Shown here in pieces: positions 18,363-27,241 of a DNA stretch of 64,000 bases. How positions within the stretch are numbered: position 1 is the stretch's first letter; the number at the start of each line of letters is the position of its first letter. A program made the translations under genes and the position numbers. The stretch lies in NCBI GenBank assembly GCA_964638515.1, contig CAZWZL010000005.1, positions 21,110 through 85,109 on the forward strand. Reading direction: 5' to 3'. Source of the stretch: CAYPGJ01 sp964638515. Its GTDB lineage: Bacteria; Planctomycetota; Phycisphaerae; Phycisphaerales; UBA1924. The notes beneath the pieces are model-generated. The model was not told the origin of the DNA. It searched no databases and saw nothing but the letters and a program-made list of their open reading frames with translations.

Positions 18363-20015
18363 TCACTCGGTCCACACCGCCTCCAGCATGTCATGCAGCG
18401 GGTCGCGCTCGAGATCGAGGTAGCCCTCCACGCGCCTGATCGCATCGAATCCCGCGTTGACATCCTCCGGCGTTGACGACTGCCAGCCGAGGTACGCGAG
18501 CAGCAACGCGCAGTCTCGACCAAACGCGTCATTGCGTTCGACGGCGTTGGCTCGCAGCGTCGCCTTCACAGTTTCCAGGCGATCGGCCCGCGGCAGGAGG
18601 TCGGCCTCGAATCGCGCCACCGCGAGTTCCGGGTGCCCGCGCAGGGTGTCGCGAAGGTTGACGGCGGCCGAGAGGAACATCCCGGCGCCGATCTGAGCGT
18701 GTGCGCGTCCGATCTGCGCGATCGGGTCGCCGGGGCGATATCGCAGGGAGCCCGTGAACGATTCCTCGGCGTCAAACCACCGGGCCTCTTCGAGGGCCTT
18801 CTCGCCGGCGGCGAGATTGCGTTCGTAGCCCGTTGGATCGGCCTCGGGATCGAGGAACGTCGGCACCACGGGGCGCCGATCGCCGAACACTTCCTTGGTG
18901 AACGCTCGGATGTTCCCGGCTTCGAGCGTTGCCGCGCGTTCCGATCGCTTGTCGTCAGCTTCCTGTGCCTCCGTCTTGCGCTCGGCTTTCGCCCACGCTT
19001 CGTTCGTCGTGGGCATGAGCCGGTCGCGCAGCAGGCTGAGCTTGTCGTTGAACGGGTCCGCCGAAGGCTTGTCACGCTTGTCCAGCTGCTCGCTGTCGCC
19101 GGCGGGCGTTCCGTCGGCGGGCTTTTCGCTGGTTGGCTTGGCGACGCCCTCGGGCGCATCGGCGAGCGATTGCATCAGCTGCTTGTACGCGTCGTTCGGC
19201 TCCATTCGAGTCTGCAACGGCGCGGGTTCGAACGGCTCGGAAATCCGACCGCTCACCGGGTCGGCGGAGAGCCGATTGTTCTGACGACCTGAGGATGCGC
19301 CCGATTCGCTCGCCGTCTCCTGGAACCGATCGCGCAGCGCGGGCTCTTCGAAGACGCCACGCAGCGCCGACGCGCCCGCGCTCACCTGCTCTCCAGATCG
19401 TTTGGTGATATCGAACCGTTGTGCCTCGGACGCTTCGCTCGTGACGAAACCGCTGGTTGATCGCAGCGAGCCCGTGCGGGAAAGCACGCCGTGCGGTGTT
19501 TGTCTGAAGGGATCCACCGACATCCGAGAGACGTCTCCCGCGGCCATCCCGGCGAGCTGCCCCGCGGAGACACCGGAGCCGGCTCGCGACAACACCGAGG
19601 AGCTCCCGCCGACTGTGCCGCCCATTTGTTGCTGCAGCGCGCCGACCCCGCGGTACGGCGAGCCGGCGTACGGGCTGCCGATCGACGTTCCGCCGGAGCC
19701 TCTGAAGGCATCCGCAACGAAGTGGTACGTCGAATTCGAGCCGAGCGCCCCTCGGAAGTCGTTGGCCGCGGTGTATCCCACGGAGCCGCGGAATCCCTTT
19801 CCGCTGCCGGTGTCGCCGGTGACGATGGCCTGCCTCAGGCGGAACTCCTCCTGGTAGTTCCGCACGGGCGCGTTGATGCCCCGCCCGCCACGCTCGAGAT
19901 TGCGGTCGAGCGAGTTGCCCGAGCCGAGAGCGTTCTGCGCCTGCGCCGGCGCCCCCCAAGCCATCACTCCCGCCGCGATTCCAACCCACGTCGTGATCCG
20001 TCGAGCGCTGCGCAT
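18363..20015 (-). CDS. exported TPR-containing protein of unknown function
   Basis: A 550-residue protein with a Sec signal peptide (residues 1-26, cleavage after AQA). The next 250 residues are rich in Gly, Ser and Asn, with FRGSVGY and RGVGALQQQMGG, and look disordered. The second half contains a charged coiled-coil-like stretch and at least two TPR-like helical pairs near residues 410-470 (EEARWFDAEESFTGSLRYRPGD). I do not recognise a function. A strong AGGAGG lies seven bases before the ATG, and TAGAAT (20059-20054) is a likely -10. It precedes the phosphatase gene on the same strand. Confidence 0.75.
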   Translation of the reverse strand: MRSARRITTWVGIAAGVMAWGAPAQAQNALGSGNSLDRNLERGGRGINAPVRNYQEEFRLRQAIVTGDTGSGKGFRGSVGYTAANDFRGALGSNSTYHFVADAFRGSGGTSIGSPYAGSPYRGVGALQQQMGGTVGGSSSVLSRAGSGVSAGQLAGMAAGDVSRMSVDPFRQTPHGVLSRTGSLRSTSGFVTSEASEAQRFDITKRSGEQVSAGASALRGVFEEPALRDRFQETASESGASSGRQNNRLSADPVSGRISEPFEPAPLQTRMEPNDAYKQLMQSLADAPEGVAKPTSEKPADGTPAGDSEQLDKRDKPSADPFNDKLSLLRDRLMPTTNEAWAKAERKTEAQEADDKRSERAATLEAGNIRAFTKEVFGDRRPVVPTFLDPEADPTGYERNLAAGEKALEEARWFDAEESFTGSLRYRPGDPIAQIGRAHAQIGAGMFLSAAVNLRDTLRGHPELAVARFEADLLPRADRLETVKATLRANAVERNDAFGRDCALLLAYLGWQSSTPEDVNAGFDAIRRVEGYLDLERDPLHDMLEAVWTE

Positions 20016-20053
20016 TTGAAGTCCTCCTAGCCGAGTCCGGGGCGTTCGGGCCG

Positions 20054-20059
20054 ATTCTA
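20054..20059 (-). promoter_or_regulatory. -10 element for the exported TPR gene
   Basis: TAGAAT (five of six to the consensus) lies 38 bases before the ATG, giving a short leader that carries a strong AGGAGG. The -35 region is not recognisable. Confidence 0.4.
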
Positions 20060-20087
20060 GACACCGTCCTTCCGGAATCCTCCCGTG

Positions 20088-21326
20088 TCAGGGCGCCTTC
20101 GATCGCGTCATCGACCGGATCGGAGCCTCGAGCCACACGGTCGTGCCCTCTTTCCACACCGATGTTAGTCCGACCGCGCCCCCCATCGCGCGCATGGCGT
20201 GCCGGACGATCGCCAGCCCGAGCCCCGTTCCGCGGGCTCGCCCTCCGCTCCTCGCAGGATCGACCTGATAGAACCGCTCGAAGACCCTCGGTTGGTGCGC
20301 AAGCGGGATCCCCGCGCCTCGATCGCGGATTTCGAACCGCCATCGAAGCTCGTCGGCGGAGCCGGAGACCACGATCTCCGTGCCCTCGTACGCGAATCGG
20401 ACGGCGTTCTCGATCAGGTTGCGAAGCGCCAGCGTCAACAGGCGCGGATCGATCATCACGCCGTTCAGACTCTCGCTCCAGTCGAATCGCAGCGTGAGAC
20501 CTCGAGCCTTGCAGGGCGGCTCAAACTCCGATCGCAGCGCCTGTTCCAGCATCGCGGCGCGGAGCGGTTCGGGGCGCACGGTCATCTCCGGGCTCTCGAC
20601 GCTCGCCAGATCGAGAAGGTCGTGCACGAGAGCCTCCAGCCGCTCCACCTGGCCCAGCAGCATCCGATGCAGCCGGGAGGCGGTCGCTTTATCCGGCGCG
20701 GCGCCTTGCTCGAGTGTTTCAAGCCCCGCGCGCAGCGCGGCGATGGGGGTTCGCAGCTCGTGCGACGCGTTGGCGACGAACTCCGTGCGGACGCGCGATG
20801 TCTCTGCGGATTCCGTGACATCGCGCAGGGTCAGCAACGCGAACTCATCGACAGTCCCCACCGAAGCTTCGATCCATCGCTCCTCGCTTCCCAGCCGCAT
20901 GCGAGCGGTCCACCGACGAGGCGTACAGGTCTTGTGCGCGCTCGCCAGATCGGTGCGGGTGAATACCTCATCAGCCCGTCGCCCCGCCAGCGGCCCGACG
21001 CCGATGAAACTTGTGGCAGACGCATTGGCAATCGCGACGCGTCCGTCCCGCTGCAGAAGCAACGCCGGGTCCGGGAGCGCTTCCAGCATGAGCTGATACC
21101 CCGACAAGGCATCCGTCGCCAACGGCGATTCGGGAGAGGCCGAGCGTGCGGGGTTTCCGGGACGATCTCGGTGTCTTCGCGTCAGGCCAAACCAGATTCC
21201 CAGCCCGAGCGACAAAGCGCTGGCCAACGCACCGACAGTCCTCCCCGAGCCGCCGGCCGCGGCTCCGATGGACCCCACGACGACGAAGGCTGCGACCCAC
21301 ATGGCGCGTTTCGCTGCGAGGGTCAT
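20088..21326 (-). CDS. PhoR-like membrane sensor histidine kinase
   Basis: A 412-residue kinase. Residues 8-48 contain two hydrophobic segments with almost no periplasmic loop, as in PhoR. A PAS domain follows (about 72-170). The HisKA motif FVANASHELRTPIAALRAG holds the phospho-acceptor histidine at 189, and the ATPase domain shows the N-box LRNLIENAVRFA, DRGAGIPLAHQPRVFERF and GTGLGLAIVRH. The ATG overlaps the response-regulator stop as ATGA, so the pair is translationally coupled. PhoR identity is suggested by the topology and by the adjacent porin; no pst genes are in view to confirm it. Confidence 0.88.
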   Translation of the reverse strand: MTLAAKRAMWVAAFVVVGSIGAAAGGSGRTVGALASALSLGLGIWFGLTRRHRDRPGNPARSASPESPLATDALSGYQLMLEALPDPALLLQRDGRVAIANASATSFIGVGPLAGRRADEVFTRTDLASAHKTCTPRRWTARMRLGSEERWIEASVGTVDEFALLTLRDVTESAETSRVRTEFVANASHELRTPIAALRAGLETLEQGAAPDKATASRLHRMLLGQVERLEALVHDLLDLASVESPEMTVRPEPLRAAMLEQALRSEFEPPCKARGLTLRFDWSESLNGVMIDPRLLTLALRNLIENAVRFAYEGTEIVVSGSADELRWRFEIRDRGAGIPLAHQPRVFERFYQVDPARSGGRARGTGLGLAIVRHAMRAMGGAVGLTSVWKEGTTVWLEAPIRSMTRSKAP

Positions 21327-22036
21327 GCGCCCTCCGCGCCGACCTCTGGGTCGGAGGTGGCGCGATACCCCACGCCCCTTACGGTGCGGATGAGCCCGGC
21401 GCTCGCGCCGAGTTTCCGGCGCAACGCGGCCATATGCACGTCGATGGCGCGATCTGTGACCGCAACACCCGGCCCCATGCCCTTCCGGACGAGTTCTTCG
21501 CGATGAAGCACACGTCCCGATGCTTCGATCAGGGCGACCAGCAATCGAAACTCCGTCGGCGTAAGGGCGAGCCGCTCGTCGCCGCACAGCACCTCATGCG
21601 AGTCGAGGCGCACTTCGATGTCGGCCAGCCGCAGAACGGATTGAGCGGGCGAACGCACGGGCGCGCGCCGTAGCGCGGCCTCCACTCGAGCGAGCAGCAC
21701 ACGCACGGAGAACGGCTTGGTGATGTAGTCGTCCGCGCCCGCGGCCAAGCCCGAAACCTGATCGGACTCCCCCACGCGCGCCGTGAGGAGCAACACCGGG
21801 ATTCTGGAACAAGCCGGGTCGGCCCGTATCCGACGGGCCACCTCAACACCGGACAGAAGAGGCATCATCACATCGAGGATCACCAGATCCGGCAATGACG
21901 CTCGAACTGCCCCCAAAGCCTCCACCCCATCACGGGCGCAAATGACCCCGTATCCCGCTGATTCCAAGTTGATCGCCACCAGATCGAGGAGGTCTGGTTC
22001 GTCATCCGCAATCAGGATTCGTGCCTGTTGATTCAA
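21323..22036 (-). CDS. OmpR/PhoB-family response regulator
   Basis: A 237-residue transcription factor. The receiver domain shows ILIADDEPDLLDLV, the phospho-aspartate in LVILDVMMP (residue 55), Thr in LLLTARV and Lys in ITKPFS. The C-terminal winged helix contains LTPTEFRLLVALIE and VHMAALRRKLG. No ATG exists near the family start; TTG at 22036 gives the expected N-terminus (MNQQARILIADDE). ATGs at 22147-22156 would add about 40 residues of unconserved sequence. The gene is first in the kinase operon and divergent from a porin, which it may control. Phosphate is the likely signal but is inferred. Confidence 0.85.
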   Translation of the reverse strand: MNQQARILIADDEPDLLDLVAINLESAGYGVICARDGVEALGAVRASLPDLVILDVMMPLLSGVEVARRIRADPACSRIPVLLLTARVGESDQVSGLAAGADDYITKPFSVRVLLARVEAALRRAPVRSPAQSVLRLADIEVRLDSHEVLCGDERLALTPTEFRLLVALIEASGRVLHREELVRKGMGPGVAVTDRAIDVHMAALRRKLGASAGLIRTVRGVGYRATSDPEVGAEGA

Positions 22037-22123
22037 GTTGTTGCCCGATCGGTGTTTATGACGCTCACACGCGCTGCGCCTGTCGGGAGAATAGTCGGAT
22101 TGAGCGGCCCCGACGGCCAAAAT

Positions 22124-22139
22124 TGTTACGGTTGTGTTA
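22124..22139. promoter_or_regulatory. 11-base-spaced TGTTA direct repeats, possible Pho box
   Basis: TGTTA occurs at 22124-22128 and again at 22135-22139, exactly 11 bases apart (TAACA on the minus strand). One-turn-spaced direct repeats of this kind are how PhoB/PhoP-type OmpR regulators bind. The site lies between the regulator gene and the porin gene, close to the regulator promoter. Confidence 0.35.
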
Positions 22140-22154
22140 GGATTCATCATGCAC

Positions 22155-22160
22155 ATTATC
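22155..22160 (-). promoter_or_regulatory. -10 element of the two-component operon in a repeated ATCCACC-GATAATGTGC block
   Basis: GATAAT on the minus strand is preceded by ATCCACC and followed by GTGC. The same block precedes the sensor kinase at 58399. The start point would fall near 22148, giving either a leader of about 110 bases before the TTG start or a leaderless message from the ATGs at 22150/22147. Confidence 0.45.
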
Positions 22161-22213
22161 GGTGGATTCTGTCGTCGGAACCCCCCCTGAAGCCGACAAG
22201 GGATGATGTGAGT

Positions 22214-22241
22214 TTGCGTTTGCTATCCTCCTGTGTATAGT
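22214..22241 (+). promoter_or_regulatory. porin promoter and long 5' leader
   Basis: TTGCGT (22214-22219), a 16-base spacer and TATAGT (22236-22241) form the best plus-strand promoter here. The message would begin near 22248 and have a leader of about 190 bases before the porin ATG. That leader contains no open frame of note; long leaders are usual for abundant outer-membrane proteins and may carry RNA-level control. Confidence 0.5.
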
Positions 22242-22436
22242 CCGCACTTGCATGAAGGGCCGGAGGCCCCGCTGGATCGGAGTCCGCAACGGGCGGCCCC
22301 CCAGCGCATCGTTGGAGCATAAACGCCGTCCGAGAGTGTGGCCGCGTCGGCCCATTCTGCGGAAAGACAAGGACGGTTGATCCCACTTACGGGCGTCGGT
22401 GGTGCGAGGTAGACGCCCAACTAGGAGATGTCGCAG

Positions 22437-23807
22437 ATGAGTCAGAAGAAGAGCATCGTGATGCTCGCTGGCGCTGCGCTCAGCCTTGGCGGCGTTGCGG
22501 TCGCCGAGCAGAGCGCCGCGTGGACTTCCCAGAACGCGGACGAGGTTCGCGCGATCGTCGCTGAGATGCTGGCGGACGCCAACACACGCTCCTCGCTGCT
22601 GCAGAGCGGCGGGACGGCTGGGCACGACGGAAAGCACTTCTTCCTCGCGTCTCAGGACGGGAATTTCCGTCTGAACGTGTCGGGGATGGTGCAGTTCCGT
22701 TACTACGCGAACTTCCGTGACGACCCCAACATGGGCGCCGTCGTTCCTCCCCCGGGAGGGTTCGTGGACGACTTCGACCCCGGGTTTGAGACCCGTCGCA
22801 CGAAGCTCGCGTTCTCCGGCCACATCTTCGAGCCGAACCTGTTCTACAAGGTTCAGGGCGCGTTCGATCGCGCGGGCGGCCCCCGCGGCGGCGGCACGTT
22901 CGGGCTCGAGGCCGCGTACGTCGGCTACAAGTGGGACAACGGCTTCTCGGCGAAGTGGGGTCAGTTCAAGCTCCCCTTCCTGAAGGAAGAGAGCATCTCC
23001 TCGGCCAAGCAGCTCACGGTTGACCGCTCGTTGACCAACGAAGTGTACAACCAGGACTGGAGCCAGGGCATCGAGCTGTCCTACACGGACGAGGCCTTCC
23101 GCGCGTTCTTCGCGTTCTCCGACGGCTTCGGCTCTCGGAACACGAGCTTCGGCGCCGACCCGGCCGACTACGCGTTGACGGCCCGTGCCGAGTTCATGTG
23201 GACCGGCGACTGGAAGCAGTACGAGGAGTTCACCTCGCAGCGCGGCTCTCCGTACTTCGGAGCGATCGGCGCCGCCGTGCACTTCGAAGACTCCCCCGAC
23301 GTCAAGGGCGCCGTGGCCGGCAACACCGAGTCGCTGCTCTACACGGTCGACCTCATGACCAAGGGCGACGGCTGGAACCTCTACGGCGCGTTCATCGGCT
23401 CGACCGCAAACGTGGCGGCAGCTGGTGCGCCCTCGTTCGACGATTTCGGTTTCGTCGTGCAGGGCGGCGTGTACCTCGCGGATGATTTCGAAATCTTCCT
23501 CCGCTGGGACGCCCTGCTCCCCGACGGTGATCGCACCAACGGCACGGGCGTCGCCCGCTCCGGCAACGACATGTTCAACACGGCCACGGGTGGTTTCAAC
23601 TACTACCTGCACGGCCACGCCGCGAAGTTCACGCTGGACATGCAGTGGAACCTCGACAACCCGAACGACACCGCGTTCACCTCCGGCTTCTCCGGCGGCA
23701 TTCCCGGTGGCGTGTTCGGAGTTCCGGGCGGAGGCATCGGCTTCCAGAACACCGGCGCCGAGGACAACCAGTTCGTGGTTCGCGCTCAGTTCCAGCTCCT
23801 GTTCTAA
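22437..23807 (+). CDS. outer-membrane porin (phosphate-selective-porin-like)
   Basis: A 456-residue secreted beta-barrel protein. A signal peptide covers residues 1-21 (MLAGAALSLGGVAVAEQ). A short helical, possibly coiled-coil segment (VRAIVAEMLADANTRS) precedes the barrel, and the sequence ends in a phenylalanine after alternating strands (FVVRAQFQLLF), the outer-membrane insertion signal. GFETRRTKLAFSGHIF and WGQFKLPFLKEE resemble OprP/OprO-type porins. ATG at 22437 was preferred to ATG 22428 because AGGAG ends directly at 22427, leaving nine bases to the second ATG and none to the first. Divergent from a PhoB/PhoR-like pair; followed by a strong terminator. Confidence 0.85.
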   Translation: MSQKKSIVMLAGAALSLGGVAVAEQSAAWTSQNADEVRAIVAEMLADANTRSSLLQSGGTAGHDGKHFFLASQDGNFRLNVSGMVQFRYYANFRDDPNMGAVVPPPGGFVDDFDPGFETRRTKLAFSGHIFEPNLFYKVQGAFDRAGGPRGGGTFGLEAAYVGYKWDNGFSAKWGQFKLPFLKEESISSAKQLTVDRSLTNEVYNQDWSQGIELSYTDEAFRAFFAFSDGFGSRNTSFGADPADYALTARAEFMWTGDWKQYEEFTSQRGSPYFGAIGAAVHFEDSPDVKGAVAGNTESLLYTVDLMTKGDGWNLYGAFIGSTANVAAAGAPSFDDFGFVVQGGVYLADDFEIFLRWDALLPDGDRTNGTGVARSGNDMFNTATGGFNYYLHGHAAKFTLDMQWNLDNPNDTAFTSGFSGGIPGGVFGVPGGGIGFQNTGAEDNQFVVRAQFQLLF

Positions 23808-23838
23808 GCTGGCCTGATCGATCCTGCGACAACTTCTG

Positions 23839-23874
23839 CCGGCCGGCCCCCACGGGTCGGCCGGTTTTCTTTTT
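23839..23874 (+). terminator. Rho-independent terminator of the porin gene
   Basis: CCGGCCG (23839-23845) pairs with CGGCCGG (23858-23864); the stem extends inward through CCC/GGG around a CCAC loop, about 11 pairs in all. It is followed at once by TTTTCTTTTT (23865-23874). It starts 31 bases after the porin stop codon. Confidence 0.92.
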
Positions 23875-23881
23875 GAGCCGA

Positions 23882-23887
23882 TAGACT
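23882..23887 (+). promoter_or_regulatory. TAGACT -10 element, leaderless type
   Basis: TAGACT ends six bases before the GTG at 23894, directly after the porin terminator, so the following gene needs its own promoter. No ribosome-binding site is visible. Transcription would begin at or next to the start codon. Confidence 0.5.
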
Positions 23888-23893
23888 GACCGC

Positions 23894-24454
23894 GTGAACA
23901 ATTCCGATCCCGCCAATGCGCCCGCCCCGACCGAGCCCGCGTCGCCACCTACCGCCCCTCGCCTGCTTCACCCTTCGTCTGCGGCGCCGCAGATCGAGCC
24001 TCTTCAAAGGCTCGCCGAGTCTCGCACGCTGTTCTGGCAGAATGTCGTCCGCGAAATCCTGCTCACCTTTCCCTTGTTGGCGAACGAGCGCCCTGAAGTG
24101 GCTGACGGTCGCATCGCGATCCTCACGCACGCCGGTGAACGCATCCCGCTGGCCGCGGTCGAGCCCCTGTTCCCGTGCTCCATCGCCTCCCCCCACGCCA
24201 TGCAGCTCTGCCTGGCCGTCCAGGCCACCGTGTACAACGTTCGGACCCCGACGGGCGAGGTCTTCACCATCCCACTGCACGAGATTCGCGCCATCCACTC
24301 GCTCACCGACGAACTCATGAGGGAGCTGGAGGATGAGGCCCGCCGGCTCAACACCGGCGCCGACGGCGCCGAGCCCTTCGGATTCGCCGCCTACACCTCA
24401 CTGGCCCGCCAGCAATCCGCCGAATCCCGCGGCCCCGATTCGAACAACTCCTAG
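23894..24454 (+). CDS. conserved hypothetical cytosolic protein
   Basis: A 186-residue protein that I do not recognise. The first 30 residues are Pro/Ala-rich and probably flexible. The middle (residues about 40-150) looks folded: FWQNVVREILLTFPLL, then VEPLFPCSIASPHAMQLCL and TGEVFTIPLHEIRAIHSL. No signal peptide or membrane segment is seen. GTG is the only start before the conserved-looking part. The stop codon shares the palindrome CTAG with the stop of the convergent methyltransferase gene. Confidence 0.65.
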   Translation: MNNSDPANAPAPTEPASPPTAPRLLHPSSAAPQIEPLQRLAESRTLFWQNVVREILLTFPLLANERPEVADGRIAILTHAGERIPLAAVEPLFPCSIASPHAMQLCLAVQATVYNVRTPTGEVFTIPLHEIRAIHSLTDELMRELEDEARRLNTGADGAEPFGFAAYTSLARQQSAESRGPDSNNS

Positions 24455-25152
24455 CCCCGTCGCCTGCCCACCAACAATCCCTCACGGATCGGGATCATCG
24501 CTGTCTCAAAGCGGGCATCCCCGGCCATGATCCGGCAGAGCCTGTCCGCCGCGCGACGAGAAGATTCCGCCTCTTCGCGCCGAGGCCCGGACAAGTCACC
24601 GTCGACCGCGTCCACCCACCAGTTTCCAGAGCCGAGCGTGTTGTCCGCAACGATCAGCCCGCCCGGACGGACCGACTCTGCCACGGCCTCGAAGTATTCG
24701 GGATACTCCGTCTTCACAGCGTCCAAGAACACAAAGTCCACCCCATCGACGCAGGATTCCCGCAGCACACGAGGCAGCTCGTCGAGCGCCAGCCCCCGTC
24801 GTACCTCCACTCGCTCCCCAACGCCGGCTTCAACGAACATCCGTTGCGCGAACGCGGCGTGCCTCGGATCCAACTCGATCGTGATGAGTCTCCCGCCAGC
24901 GTCCAGCGCACGAGCGATCCAAATCCCGGAGTAACCGCCCAGCGTTCCCACCTCGATCGCCGTCCTCGCGCCCCGCCCTCCGTTGGTCATGGCGCACAGC
25001 AACGACAGCACCCGCCCCGTGCCCGCGTCCACGGCGATCGCCGGCAGGCCTTCGCCGACGGCGCGCTTCATGAGGCCGGCAAGCGCCTCGTCTTCGTGGC
25101 CGAACACTCCGTTGATGTACGCGCTCGTCGCTTCCCACCGCCGAGGAGTCAT
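24451..25152 (-). CDS. class I SAM-dependent O-methyltransferase
   Basis: A 233-residue cytosolic enzyme of the catechol/caffeoyl-CoA O-methyltransferase family (Methyltransf_24/3). The SAM loop is AIEVGTLGGYSGIWIARAL, followed by LITIELDPRHAAFAQRM; DFVFLDAVKTEYPEYFE and GLIVADNTLGSGNWW contain the metal-binding acidic residues and substrate loop of the family. The acceptor is unknown. ATG at 25152 was preferred to an in-frame TTG two codons earlier. It lies nine bases after acs, so acs and this gene are probably one transcript. Confidence 0.88.
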   Translation of the reverse strand: MTPRRWEATSAYINGVFGHEDEALAGLMKRAVGEGLPAIAVDAGTGRVLSLLCAMTNGGRGARTAIEVGTLGGYSGIWIARALDAGGRLITIELDPRHAAFAQRMFVEAGVGERVEVRRGLALDELPRVLRESCVDGVDFVFLDAVKTEYPEYFEAVAESVRPGGLIVADNTLGSGNWWVDAVDGDLSGPRREEAESSRRAADRLCRIMAGDARFETAMIPIREGLLVGRRRG

Positions 25153-25161
25153 CTCCAAACC

Positions 25162-27192
25162 TCAGCCCTCCTCGCTCTCGCGAAGCTTCGCCAGCACGCC
25201 GTAATCCTCCAGCGTCGTCGTGTCTCCCACCTGCTCCTTTCCCTCGGCGATGGCTCGCAGCAGCCGGCGCATGATCTTCCCGCTGCGCGTCTTGGGCAAT
25301 GCCGCTGAGAACCGCACCATGTCGGGCCTGGCGATCGCTCCGATCTCGTTCGCGACGTGCGCCCGAAGAGCCTCGCGCAGCGCCTCATCGGCCCCGCCCT
25401 GGTGGGCCTCCTTGAGTGTGACAAACGCTGCGATTCCCGTGCCCTTGATGTCGTGCGCGATCCCCACGACCGCGGCCTCCGCCACAGCGGGGTGGCTCAC
25501 CAGCGCGCTCTCCACCTCCATCGTGCCGAGCCGATGGCCGGCCACATTGATCACGTCGTCCACACGACCCATGACCCAGAAATACCCATCGGCGTCGCGC
25601 CGAGCCCCGTCTCCGGCGAAGTAGAACGGCTCGCCCTTCGCGTTCTTCACGCGCGACCAATACGTGTCGAGATACCGCTGGCGATCGTTCAGAATCCCGC
25701 GCAGCATTCCAGGCCAAGGCTTGCGCACGACGAGCAGACCCCCCTCGTTTGCGCCGGTCTCGATGCCCTGTTCGTTGACCACCGCGGCATCCACGCCCGG
25801 GAACGGAAGCGTGCAGCTTCCGGGCTTCGTGGGCGTGGCTCCGGGCAGCGGCGTGATCATGTGGCCGCCCGTTTCGGTCTGCCACCAAGTGTCAACGATC
25901 GGACACCGGCCGCCCCCGATCGCCTGCTGATACCACATCCAAGCCTCGGGATTGATGGGCTCACCTACCGTTCCGAGCACTCGCAAGGACTGCATGTCGT
26001 GCTTGCGGGGATGCTCGTCCCCCCACTTCATGAACGCTCGGATCGCGGTCGGCGCGGTGTAGAACTGCGTCACCTTGTGGCGCGCGATGATCTCCCAGAA
26101 GCGATCACGTGCGGGCCAATCCGGAGCGCCCTCGTACATCACGCTCGGCACACGATTGGGCAGCACGCCGTACACCACGTACGAATGCCCCGTGACCCAT
26201 CCACAATCCGCGGTGCACCAGAACACTTCCCGGTCAGAGCCGTGCAGATCGAAGACCCATTTCGAAGTGAGGTACGCCCAAACCATGTAGCCCCCGGTCG
26301 CGTGCATGATTCCCTTGGGCTTGCCGGTCGTGCCCGACGTGTAGAGCACGAACAGCAGGTCATCGCTGCTCAACGGCTCGCACGCGCATTCATCGGATGC
26401 GCTCCCCACGACATCATGCCACCAATGGTCGCGCTTGCCGCCATGGTCGCTCGACGGCTCGCCGTGCCAGGACGTTTCGTTGCCGCACCTCCTGAGCACG
26501 ACGACGTGCTCCACGCCCGCCGACTGCGCACACGCCGCATCGACGTTGTCCTTGAGGGGAACGACCTTGCCTCGCCGCCATCCGCCGTCGGCCGTGAGAA
26601 TCACTCGGCTCGTGCTGTCATGCACACGATCCGCGATCGCGGAGGCCGAAAACCCTCCGAAGATCACCGAGTGCGCCGCCCCGATCCGAGCGCAGGCGAG
26701 CATGGCGATCGCCAGCTCCGGGACCATCGGCATGTAGATCGTGACGATCTCGCCCTTCTTCACACCGAGCGCGCGAAGCGCGTTCGCCACACGCGACGTC
26801 TCGCGCTTGAGGTCGAGGTAGGTCAGCCGTCGGATCTCCGGGCCGCGCTCCCCGTTCGGCTCTCCTTCCCAGATGATCGCCGTGCGATCCCCATGCCCCG
26901 CCTCCACCTGCCGATCCACACAGTTGAAGCACAGGTTGGTCGTTCCGCCCACGAACCAGCGCGCGTCGTACGGCGCGGCTGGGTTCATTTCCAGCGTGTT
27001 CGACCACGGCGTGAACCAATGCAGCTCTCGCGCGATCTCGCCGAAGAATTCTCCCGGCCGGCTCAGCGATCGCTCGTGAAGCCGGCGGTAGTCACCCAAC
27101 GAGCCGACATGGGCCCGCTTGGAGAACCCGCCCTCGGGCGCAAAGCGACGGTCTTCCCGCAACAGCGACTCGATGGCTCCATGCTCGCTCAT
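25162..27192 (-). CDS. acs: acetyl-CoA synthetase
   Basis: AMP-forming acetate-CoA ligase of 676 residues. Visible are the P-loop YTSGTTGKPKGIMH, the WWQTETGGHMITPLPG core, the hinge region DGYFWVMGRVDDVINVAGHRLGT and the C-terminal PKTRSGKIMRRLLR with the acetylatable lysine. One short variable stretch (about residues 225-250, GEPSSDHGGKRDHWWHD) also fits the family. GGAGG lies seven bases before the ATG at 27192. The gene follows ispD by 49 bases; TATGCT at 27228-27223 may provide a promoter of its own. Confidence 0.96.
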   Translation of the reverse strand: MSEHGAIESLLREDRRFAPEGGFSKRAHVGSLGDYRRLHERSLSRPGEFFGEIARELHWFTPWSNTLEMNPAAPYDARWFVGGTTNLCFNCVDRQVEAGHGDRTAIIWEGEPNGERGPEIRRLTYLDLKRETSRVANALRALGVKKGEIVTIYMPMVPELAIAMLACARIGAAHSVIFGGFSASAIADRVHDSTSRVILTADGGWRRGKVVPLKDNVDAACAQSAGVEHVVVLRRCGNETSWHGEPSSDHGGKRDHWWHDVVGSASDECACEPLSSDDLLFVLYTSGTTGKPKGIMHATGGYMVWAYLTSKWVFDLHGSDREVFWCTADCGWVTGHSYVVYGVLPNRVPSVMYEGAPDWPARDRFWEIIARHKVTQFYTAPTAIRAFMKWGDEHPRKHDMQSLRVLGTVGEPINPEAWMWYQQAIGGGRCPIVDTWWQTETGGHMITPLPGATPTKPGSCTLPFPGVDAAVVNEQGIETGANEGGLLVVRKPWPGMLRGILNDRQRYLDTYWSRVKNAKGEPFYFAGDGARRDADGYFWVMGRVDDVINVAGHRLGTMEVESALVSHPAVAEAAVVGIAHDIKGTGIAAFVTLKEAHQGGADEALREALRAHVANEIGAIARPDMVRFSAALPKTRSGKIMRRLLRAIAEGKEQVGDTTTLEDYGVLAKLRESEEG

Positions 27193-27222
27193 GCCGGCGC
27201 CTCCTTCCGCACCCCTGACGCC

Positions 27223-27228
27223 AGCATA
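27223..27228 (-). promoter_or_regulatory. -10 element upstream of acs
   Basis: TATGCT on the minus strand lies 30 bases before the acs ATG, between ispD and acs. A start near 27216 would leave a short leader with the GGAGG site. Confidence 0.3.
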
Positions 27229-27241
27229 CCCTCGACCCCCA

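Noticed and set aside
22147..22156. ATG start codons for the response regulator
   Set aside because: They would add about 40 residues without similarity to receiver domains; TTG 22036 gives the normal N-terminus. A leaderless start here remains possible but less likely.
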